NCBI GenBank assembly: GCA_035640155.1
Contig: DASQWR010000127.1
Location: forward strand, 1 to 21,092
Reading direction: 5' to 3'
Source of the DNA: JALYQB01 sp035640155
GTDB taxonomy: Bacteria; Actinomycetota; Actinomycetes; Mycobacteriales; Pseudonocardiaceae
Length of the DNA stretch: 21,092 bases
The notes below the pieces were generated by a model that saw only the letters and a program-made list of their open reading frames with translations, had not been told where the DNA came from and did no database searches. Made by a program: the position numbers and the translations under genes. How positions within the stretch are numbered: the stretch's first letter is position 1; every line of letters starts with the position of its first letter. Shown in pieces: positions 15,082-21,092 of the stretch.

Positions 15082-17931
15082 GTGGCAGGGTCGAAGAGGG
15101 GCGCGAGTCCGGACGAAATGGCGGCCGGACGTACCCGCGCGAGCACCGGACGTCCCCCCGCGCGCGCGGGGACGTCGAATCCCACCAACGGTGCCGTGCG
15201 CCGCCTGGTGATCGTCGAATCGCCGGCGAAGGCCCGCAAGCTGGCGTCCTATCTCGGCGCGAACTACGTGGTGGAGTCCTCCCGCGGCCACATCCGGGAC
15301 CTGCCACGCAGCGCCGCAGACGTCCCCGCCAAGTTCAAGGGGGAGCCGTGGGCGCGCCTCGGCGTCGACGTCGACAACGCGTTCGAGCCGCTCTACATCG
15401 TCACCCCGGACAAGAAGAGCACCGTCGCCGAGCTCAAGGGTGCGCTCCAGGGTGCCGACGAGCTCTATCTCGCGACGGACGGTGACCGCGAGGGTGAGGC
15501 GATCGCCTGGCACCTGCTGGAGACGCTGAAGCCTCGAGTGCCGGTGCGCCGGATGGTGTTCCACGAGATCACCGAGAGCGCGATCCAGGCGGCCGCGGCC
15601 GATCCCCGTGACCTCGACCAGGACCTCGTCGACGCGCAGGAGACCCGCCGGATCCTTGACCGCCTCTACGGCTACGAGGTCTCACCGGTGCTGTGGAAGA
15701 AGGTGATGCCCAAGCTCTCGGCCGGCCGGGTCCAGTCGGTCGCCACCCGCATCATCGTGCAGCGCGAGCGGGAACGGATCGCGTTCGTCTCCGCCACGTT
15801 CTGGGACCTCTCGGCCACGCTGGCGACGCCGGAGGTGGCCCAGGACGCAGCGACACCGCGCAGTTTCGGGGCCCGCCTGGTCGCCGTCGACGGTGCCAAG
15901 GTGGCCACCGGGCGTGACTTCGGCCCGGACGGGCAGCTGCGCCGCGACGACGTCCTGGTCGTCGACGAGGCGCACGCCGGGCGGCTCGCCGAGGCCCTCA
16001 CCGACGTCCGGCTCACGGTGTCCGGCGTCGAGGAGAAGCCCTACACCCGGCGCCCCTACCCGCCGTTCATGACCTCGACACTGCAGCAGGAGGGCGGCCG
16101 AAAGCTGCGGTTCTCCGCGGAGCGGACCATGCGCACCGCGCAGCGGCTCTACGAGAACGGCTACATCACCTACATGCGGACCGACTCCACCACGCTGTCG
16201 GAGACGGCGATCAACGCGGTCCGCACCCAGGCCCGCGAGCTCTACGGCGCCGAGTACCTCCACGAGACCCCGCGCCAGTACACCCGCAAGGTCAAGAACG
16301 CCCAGGAGGCGCACGAGGCGATCCGGCCCGCCGGTGAGGTGTTCCGCACTCCGGGCCAGGTCGCCGGCGAGCTCGACGGCGACGAGTTCCGGGTGTACGA
16401 GCTGATCTGGCAGCGCACCGTTGCCTCCCAGATGACCGATGCCCGCGGCAGCACGCTGAGCGTGCGGGTCACCGGGACCGCGGCGACGGGTGAGGAGTGC
16501 ACCTTCGCCGCGTCCGGTCGGACGATCACCCATCTCGGCTTCCTGAAGGCGTACGTCGAGACGGTGGACGAGGAGGCGGGCGGCGAGGCCGACGACGCCG
16601 AGCGCAGGCTGCCGAGGCTCACCGAGGGCCAGGCCGTGACCGCCACCGAACTGGTGCCCGAAGGACATGCCACCGCACCGCCCGCCCGGTACACCGAGGC
16701 CAGCCTGGTCAAGGCCCTGGAGGAGCTGGGGATCGGCCGGCCGTCCACCTATGCCTCGATCATCAACACCATCCAGGACCGCGGCTACGTCTGGAAGCGC
16801 GGGTCCGCGCTGGTGCCGTCCTGGGTGGCCTTCGCCGTGGTCGGGCTGCTGGAGCAGCACTTCGGCCGCCTGGTGGACTACGACTTCACCGCCGCCATGG
16901 AGGACGAGCTCGACGCCATCGCCGCCGGATCCCAGCAGCGCACCGACTGGCTCACCGGCTTCTACTTCGGTGCCGACCAGGGCAGCAGCCAGTCGGTGGC
17001 CCGCTCCGGCGGGCTGAAGAAGCTGGTGGGGATCAACCTGGAGGCGATCGACGCCCGGGAGATCAACTCGATCCGGCTCTTCGACGACGTCGAGGGGCGC
17101 GAGGTGCACGTCCGGGTCGGGCGTTACGGCCCCTACCTCGAGCGCATCGTGCACGGTGCCTCGCAGCGGGCGAACCTGCCCGAGGACCTGCCGCCGGACG
17201 AGCTCACCCCGGAGATCGCCGAGCAGCTCTTCGCCACCCCGGTCGAGGGTCGCTCGCTGGGCACCGATCCGGTGTCCGGGCACGAGATCGTGGCCAAGGA
17301 GGGCCGCTACGGCCCCTACGTCACCGAGGTGCTGCCGGAGCCGGACGGCGCCGACGCCGCTGCGCCGACCAAGGGGGCCACCACGGGGGCGACCAAGGGC
17401 ATCAAGAAGCCGGTGCGGCCCAAGCCCCGCACCGGCTCGCTGTTCAAGTCGATGTCGTTGGCGGAGATCACCCTCGCCGACGCGCTGCGGCTGCTGTCGC
17501 TGCCACGCGTGGTCGGCATCGATCCGGAGTCCGGGGAGGAGATCACCGCGCAGAACGGGCGTTACGGTCCCTACCTCAAGCGGGGCACCGACTCGCGATC
17601 GCTGGCCGACGAGGAGCAGCTGTTCACCGTCACCCTGGACGAGGCGCTCACGATCTACGCCGAGCCCAAGCGCCGAGGGCGGCAGGCCGCGGTCAAGCCA
17701 CCGCTGCGCGAGCTGGGCACCGACCCGGCATCGGGCAAGCAGATGGTCGTCAAGGACGGCCGGTACGGGCCGTACGTGACCGACGGCGAGGGGGTCAACG
17801 CCTCGTTGCGCAAGGGTGACGCGGTGGAGAGCCTCACCGACGAGCGGGCCGCCGAACTGCTCGCGGACAAGCGCGCCAGGGGCCCGGCGCCGAAGAAGCC
17901 GGCCCGCCGCACCGCTTCGTCGCGCTCGTGA
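15082..17931 (+). CDS. topA: DNA topoisomerase I (type IA)
   Basis: Type IA topoisomerase that relaxes negative supercoils by cutting one strand. From GTG 15082 the product has 949 aa. The TOPRIM domain begins RRLVIVESPAKARKLASYLG (E46) and carries LYLATDGDREGEAIAWHL with D133 and D135. The active-site tyrosine is Y364 in GYITYMRTDSTTLS. The C-terminus has the actinobacterial pattern: no Cys4 zinc fingers but repeated modules LGTDPVSGHEIVAKEGRYGP, VGIDPESGEEITAQNGRYGP and LGTDPASGKQMVVKDGRYGP, then a basic tail (KKPARRTASSRS). I chose GTG 15082 because relatives begin with a short MAG-type leader; ATG 15118 (937 aa) is the alternative. The 224-base upstream spacer holds the perfect palindrome AGGTTCAACCT at 14910-14920 and a GATTAT at 14941-14946, neither shown to be functional. 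It heads the topA-MFS-holB order. Confidence 0.97.
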   Translation: MAGSKRGASPDEMAAGRTRASTGRPPARAGTSNPTNGAVRRLVIVESPAKARKLASYLGANYVVESSRGHIRDLPRSAADVPAKFKGEPWARLGVDVDNAFEPLYIVTPDKKSTVAELKGALQGADELYLATDGDREGEAIAWHLLETLKPRVPVRRMVFHEITESAIQAAAADPRDLDQDLVDAQETRRILDRLYGYEVSPVLWKKVMPKLSAGRVQSVATRIIVQRERERIAFVSATFWDLSATLATPEVAQDAATPRSFGARLVAVDGAKVATGRDFGPDGQLRRDDVLVVDEAHAGRLAEALTDVRLTVSGVEEKPYTRRPYPPFMTSTLQQEGGRKLRFSAERTMRTAQRLYENGYITYMRTDSTTLSETAINAVRTQARELYGAEYLHETPRQYTRKVKNAQEAHEAIRPAGEVFRTPGQVAGELDGDEFRVYELIWQRTVASQMTDARGSTLSVRVTGTAATGEECTFAASGRTITHLGFLKAYVETVDEEAGGEADDAERRLPRLTEGQAVTATELVPEGHATAPPARYTEASLVKALEELGIGRPSTYASIINTIQDRGYVWKRGSALVPSWVAFAVVGLLEQHFGRLVDYDFTAAMEDELDAIAAGSQQRTDWLTGFYFGADQGSSQSVARSGGLKKLVGINLEAIDAREINSIRLFDDVEGREVHVRVGRYGPYLERIVHGASQRANLPEDLPPDELTPEIAEQLFATPVEGRSLGTDPVSGHEIVAKEGRYGPYVTEVLPEPDGADAAAPTKGATTGATKGIKKPVRPKPRTGSLFKSMSLAEITLADALRLLSLPRVVGIDPESGEEITAQNGRYGPYLKRGTDSRSLADEEQLFTVTLDEALTIYAEPKRRGRQAAVKPPLRELGTDPASGKQMVVKDGRYGPYVTDGEGVNASLRKGDAVESLTDERAAELLADKRARGPAPKKPARRTASSRS

Positions 17932-18007
17932 GACGATGCGCTCCCGCGTCGGTCCCGCTGGATATCCTGGGCCGCACAGCGAACGAGTCCGACGAGGTGC
18001 GGGACGA

Positions 18008-19375
18008 GTGGAACCAGCGGCCAGGGGTGACACCGGGTCTGGCGCCGCCGGTTCGACGGCGCACCGGGTCCGCGGGGTGCTGGCCATTCAGGCGTTCCGC
18101 CGGCTCTGGGCTGTCACTGCGGTGTGCGCGGTGGGGGACTGGCTGTCCCTGCTCGCCCTTTCCGCGCTGGCCACCCAGCTGACCAGCGGCTACCAGGCGC
18201 AGAGCTTCGCCCTCGGCGCGGTGGTAGCGACCAAGCTGCTGCCCTCGCTGCTGCTCGGGCCACTGGCCGGGGTGCTGGCCGACAAGCTGGACCGCCGCCA
18301 CGTCATGATCGTTTGTGACGTGCTGCGCGCCGTGCTGTTCCTGTCGATCCCGTTGGTCGGCTCGCTCGCCTGGCTGTTCGTGGCCACCTTCCTCATCGAG
18401 GTGTGCGCGATGTTCTGGATTCCGGCCAAGGACGCATCGGTCCCGAACCTGTTGCGCCGCCCGGACCAGGTGGAGACGGCCAACCAGCTCAGCCTGGTGA
18501 TGACCTACGGCGTCGCGGTGCTCACCGCGTCGGCGCTGTTCAGCGTGCTCTCCGCCAGGCCCGCGCTCGGTGACATCAGCCTGCTGCCCACCGTGACGAG
18601 CTCCGCGTACGTCGCGCTGACGCTCAATGGGCTGGCCTACGCGACCTGCGCGCTTGTGGTGGCCACCCGGATCCCGGAGATCTCCGGCCGGTCCGACGTC
18701 CCGCAGGGCCCGCCCCCCGGGGTGCTGGCGATGCTGCGGGACGGCTTCGCCTTCGTCGGTGGCACGCCGCTGGTGCGTGGGTTGGTGTTCGGTATCGTCG
18801 GCGCGTTCGCGGCCGGCGGGGCCGTCATCGCCTGCGCAGCGCTCTACGCAGTCAGCCTGGGAGGTGGTGACGCCGCCTACGGTCTGCTGTTCGCGTCGAT
18901 GTTCACCGGCCTCGGCGTGGGGATGGCGCTGGCGCCGCAGGCCGCACGGTGGGTCCGGCACCAGCGGCTGTTCGGGCTGGCCATCGTCGCGTCCGGCCTG
19001 GCGCTGGTGCCGGTGGCGCTGGCCCCGCACCTGTGGTTTGCGCTGCTCGCGGTGTCGCTGGTGGGTTGCGGCGCGGGGATCGCCTTCCTCACCGGGCTGA
19101 CCATCATCGGCTCGCAGGTCGCCGACTCCCACCGGGGCCGCACCATCGCATTCGTCCAGTCCGTGGTGCGGATCGACCTGCTCGCCTCGTTGGCGCTCGT
19201 GCCGCTGGTCGTCGGGCTCGTCCAGCAGCGCACCTTGACGGTGTTCGGTGAGACCGTGACCGTGGACGGTACCCGCCCGGTGCTGCTCGGCGCCGGGGTG
19301 ATGGCCGCGTTGGTCGGGCTGGCTGCACTGCGGCAGATGGACGGCCGCGTGCGACCCGAGCCCCGGGCCCGGTGA
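18008..19375 (+). CDS. MFS transporter
   Basis: A 455-aa major facilitator protein with about 12 predicted helices. The N-terminal half begins IQAFRRLWAVTAVCAVGDW and has the loop 2-3 motif GPLAGVLADKLDRRHVMIVC (84-103), close to motif A. The central loop PEISGRSDVPQGPPPG joins the two halves, and the end is Arg-rich. It resembles the drug and siderophore exporter type (MFS_3), but the substrate is unknown. Start GTG 18008 is chosen because GAGG lies 10 bases upstream at 17994-17997 and the hydrophobic part begins soon after; an extension further upstream would overlap topA. In streptomycetes the gene between topA and holB encodes this MFS domain joined to thymidylate kinase; no kinase segment follows here, and holB begins 9 bases after the stop. 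Confidence 0.82.
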   Translation: MEPAARGDTGSGAAGSTAHRVRGVLAIQAFRRLWAVTAVCAVGDWLSLLALSALATQLTSGYQAQSFALGAVVATKLLPSLLLGPLAGVLADKLDRRHVMIVCDVLRAVLFLSIPLVGSLAWLFVATFLIEVCAMFWIPAKDASVPNLLRRPDQVETANQLSLVMTYGVAVLTASALFSVLSARPALGDISLLPTVTSSAYVALTLNGLAYATCALVVATRIPEISGRSDVPQGPPPGVLAMLRDGFAFVGGTPLVRGLVFGIVGAFAAGGAVIACAALYAVSLGGGDAAYGLLFASMFTGLGVGMALAPQAARWVRHQRLFGLAIVASGLALVPVALAPHLWFALLAVSLVGCGAGIAFLTGLTIIGSQVADSHRGRTIAFVQSVVRIDLLASLALVPLVVGLVQQRTLTVFGETVTVDGTRPVLLGAGVMAALVGLAALRQMDGRVRPEPRAR

Positions 19376-19384
19376 CGACGGGAC

Positions 19385-20545
19385 ATGACGCCCGTCTGGG
19401 ACGGCGTGGTCGGCCAGGACGACGCGGTCGCGGTGCTGGCCGCAGCCGCCGGCGCGGCGGCGTCGATGACGCACGCGTGGTTGTTCACCGGCCCGCCGGG
19501 TAGTGGGCGCTCGGTGGCGGCGCGGGCGTTCGCCGCCGCGTTGCAGTGCACCGCCCCCGAGCCGGGCTGCGGGAGCTGCCCCGGCTGCCACACGGTGCTC
19601 GCCGGCACCCACGCCGACGTCCGCGAGGTGATCCCCGAGGGCCTGTCGATCTCCGTTGCGGAGATGCGCAGCCTCGTCACCGGGGCCTCCCGGCTCCCCG
19701 CGACCGGCCGCTGGCAGGTGCTGCTCGTGGAGGACGCCGACCGTCTCACCGAGGGTGCGGCCAATGCCCTGCTCAAGGCCCTCGAGGAACCACCACCGCG
19801 GACCGTGTTCCTGCTCTGCGCCCCCTCTGACCACCCCGACGACGTCGCGGTCACGCTGCGCTCGCGCTGCCGGGTGGTGTCGCTGCGCACCCCGGGGCCC
19901 GCCGCGATCGCCGCCGTCCTGGAGCGCCGGGACGGCCTCGACCCGCAGACGGCGGCGTGGGCGGCCGCGGTCTGCGGGGGGCACGTCGGGCGCGCCCGCC
20001 GGCTGGCCACCGACCCGGACGCCCGGCAGCGGCGCGAGGGCGTGCTGCGGATCCCGCTGGCGCTGCGCTCGGCGGGTGACGTCTTCGCCCTGGCCGACGA
20101 GTTGGTGGCGGCCGCCGAATCCGAGGCCACCGGGCTCACCACGACCCGCAATGCCGCGGAGACCGCGGAGCTGGAGACCGCGCTGGGCGCGGGAGGTACC
20201 GGCCGCGGAGCGGCCGCAGCGACCCGCGGGAGCAAGGGCGCGATCCGCGAGCTCGAGCGCCGGCAGAAGTCCCGAGCCACCCGTACCCAGCGCGACGCGT
20301 TGGACCGTTCCCTGGTCGACCTCGCCGGCTTCTACCGCGACGCGCTGGCCAGCGCGTGGGGCGCCCCGGTGGCGCTGACCCATCCCGACCGCAGTGCCGA
20401 CGCCACCACCGCGGCCGCCCGGTGGACTCCGGAGTCACTGCTGCGCCGGCTGGACGCGGTGCTCGCCTGCCGGGAGGCACTCGAGCTCAACGTCAAGCCG
20501 CGCATCGCCGTGGAGGCGATGACCAGCGCACTGCAGCGTGGTTAG
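19385..20545 (+). CDS. holB: DNA polymerase III subunit delta'
   Basis: Clamp-loader subunit, 386 aa, working with tau/gamma and delta to open the sliding clamp. The N-terminal AAA+ domain shows VVGQDDAVAVLAAAA, a Walker-A-like GPPGSGRS (36-43) with Arg in place of Lys, as expected for a subunit that need not hydrolyse ATP, a zinc module C55-x6-C62-x2-C65-x2-C68, the Walker B-like LLVEDADRLTEGAANALLKA and the conserved SRC motif (160-162) that acts as arginine finger. Between residues 250 and 300 lies an Ala/Gly-rich, then charged insertion (ELERRQKSRATRTQRDALDR) seen in actinobacterial HolB. The C-terminal helical part ends NVKPRIAVEAMTSALQ. It is probably co-transcribed with the MFS gene. 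No strong Shine-Dalgarno is present before ATG 19385. Confidence 0.93.
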   Translation: MTPVWDGVVGQDDAVAVLAAAAGAAASMTHAWLFTGPPGSGRSVAARAFAAALQCTAPEPGCGSCPGCHTVLAGTHADVREVIPEGLSISVAEMRSLVTGASRLPATGRWQVLLVEDADRLTEGAANALLKALEEPPPRTVFLLCAPSDHPDDVAVTLRSRCRVVSLRTPGPAAIAAVLERRDGLDPQTAAWAAAVCGGHVGRARRLATDPDARQRREGVLRIPLALRSAGDVFALADELVAAAESEATGLTTTRNAAETAELETALGAGGTGRGAAAATRGSKGAIRELERRQKSRATRTQRDALDRSLVDLAGFYRDALASAWGAPVALTHPDRSADATTAAARWTPESLLRRLDAVLACREALELNVKPRIAVEAMTSALQRG

Positions 20546-20605
20546 CGCTGGTGCACCCGCGACAGTCGTCTGACCACGGGGACCTCCGGCGGCTTCTCAC
20601 CGACC

Positions 20606-20779
20606 GGCGTCGCCGCCGAGTATGGCGCCAAGCCGTCGGTCCACCGCATGCTGCTCAACGTCAGTGGGTTGAGCGCACGCCTCACGGATCTTCTCGGTGT
20701 TCGCGTTGACGTCACGACACCGCGACTTCTCCGTGGCGACGTCGCTCCGGCCGTGGCTCGCGATGCGGTGCAGTTGTGA
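20606..20779 (+). pseudogene. Remnant of MntA-like nucleotidyltransferase antitoxin gene
   Basis: The frame ending at TGA 20777-20779 gives SARLTDLLGVRVDVTTPRLL and then RGDVAPAVARDAVQL, which is the typical C-terminus of MntA-type minimal nucleotidyltransferases (LG-x-VD-V-TP-x-L and an AVxL end). Upstream, VAAEYGA resembles the N-terminal part (YGA before the catalytic loop), but the GS-x10-DxD active site that should lie between is missing. So the gene has lost its centre. Its stop overlaps the GTG of the HepT remnant in GTGA, the normal arrangement of this pair. No start codon can be assigned and the frame runs open from the holB stop. Confidence 0.55.
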
Positions 20780-20990
20780 CTCCTCGCTCGGCTGCTCGGC
20801 TGCTCGACGACATCCTCGCTGCCATCGACCGCATCCGCGCCTACCGTGCGGCCGCCCCCGACGTGCCGTCCAACCTGCGTTGCCCGATGCGGTCCTGCAA
20901 CGGCTGGCCATCATGGGGGAGGCGGCTGCACAACTTGACAGGGTGGCATCAGCGCGGCCCGCGGCGACCGTGGAACGGCTTCGCTACACT
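20776..20990 (+). pseudogene. Remnant of HepT-like ribonuclease toxin gene, frameshifted
   Basis: GTG 20776 begins TPRSAARLLDDILAAIDRI and RAYRAA, a HepT N-terminus. The similarity continues in another frame as LPDAVLQRLAIMGEAAAQLD, the HepT helix with IGEAA. So a frameshift lies at about 20865-20885. The downstream catalytic motif (R-x4-6-H-x-Y) is absent; the sequence degrades through about 20970 and runs into the tRNA promoter region. In an intact pair HepT is the toxin that MntA AMPylates. Here both are broken, so neither is expected to work. Confidence 0.6.
20985..20990 (+). promoter_or_regulatory. Candidate -10 element for tRNA-Thr
   Basis: TACACT lies 21 bases before the first tRNA base. 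TTGACA occurs at 20935-20940 but is 44 bases away, too far to be its -35. The -10 overlaps the decayed HepT end. Confidence 0.35.
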
Positions 20991-21011
20991 GATGCTCCCT
21001 GTATTGGCAGC

Positions 21012-21088
21012 GCCGCCTTAGCTCAGTTGGCCAGAGCGGCTCACTCGTAATGAGCAGGTCCGGGGTTCGATTCCCCGAGGCGGCTCCA
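21012..21088 (+). tRNA. tRNA-Thr(CGT)
   Basis: A complete cloverleaf of 77 bases. The acceptor stem is GCCGCCT with AGGCGGC, discriminator T and encoded CCA. The D stem is GCTC/GAGC, the anticodon stem GCTCA/TGAGC with loop CTCGTAA (anticodon CGT, reading ACG threonine codons), the variable loop AGGTC, and the T arm CGGGG-TTCGATT-CCCCG. No insertion abuts the 3' end within the window, although only four bases remain. Confidence 0.97.
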
Positions 21089-21092
21089 CCCC

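Noticed and set aside
15682..18087. 801-residue antisense frame opposite topA
   Set aside because: No recognisable motifs, low-complexity His/Arg/Gly composition, lies wholly over a well-supported gene.
17834..20383. 849-residue antisense frame opposite the MFS and holB genes
   Set aside because: Spans two genes on the other strand and has repetitive Arg/Gly/His content without motifs; shadow frame.
1..21092. CRISPR array, insertion sequence, integrase or rRNA
   Set aside because: No regularly spaced repeats, transposase or integrase motifs, or rRNA sequence were seen anywhere in the window; the 34-bp repeat pair is only two copies 4.5 kb apart.

Overview
The window is high-GC actinobacterial chromosome. 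The gene set fits a Pseudonocardiales-type organism: a K+-independent-type H+-pyrophosphatase, a zinc-finger-less DNA topoisomerase I with repeated C-terminal modules, then an MFS protein, holB and tRNA-Thr in one direction. Starts are often GTG, and coupled genes use 4-base GTGA/ATGA overlaps. The genus is inferred from gene content, not from a search.

Layout. (1) 199-806: a small unrecognised protein translationally coupled to a PIN-domain protein, which resembles a toxin-antitoxin pair. (2) 832-2975: an alpha/beta hydrolase coupled to an unusual protein that joins a peptidase S51-like (class I glutamine amidotransferase-like) domain to a C-terminal module resembling the end of cysteinyl-tRNA synthetase. 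(3) About 2976-7435: a segment with the look of an island. A near-copy of the 3' end of the previous gene lies at each edge (2942-2975 and 7436-7469, 32 of 34 bases identical by eye). Inside are a collapsed YwaF-like membrane-protein gene and a three-gene coupled operon. The first two operon genes are the two halves of a VioB/RebD-type enzyme (violacein/indolocarbazole iminophenyl-pyruvate or chromopyrrolate synthase family), split into separate proteins and in reversed order. The third encodes a VTT (DedA/TVP38-like) membrane protein. (4) 7714-10752: a catalytically degenerate primase-polymerase (Prim-Pol) domain protein, convergent and overlapping with an MrfA/Hrq1-type DEAH helicase carrying a Cys-rich DUF1998 region. 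(5) 10820-11758: a membrane-anchored beta-lactamase-fold serine hydrolase, divergent from (6) 11955-14857: hppA plus a coupled lipoprotein. (7) 15082-20545: topA, an MFS transporter and holB (replication and topology locus). (8) 20606-21088: decayed remnants of an MntA-HepT toxin-antitoxin pair directly upstream of an intact tRNA-Thr(CGT).

The most unusual system is the split, order-reversed VioB-like pair with its coupled membrane protein. No VioA/RebO-type amino-acid oxidase is present in the window, and the segment is framed by a duplicated gene end. Together these suggest a horizontally acquired or rearranged specialised-metabolism cassette with unknown substrate. The replication, PPase and topoisomerase genes look like ordinary core genome.
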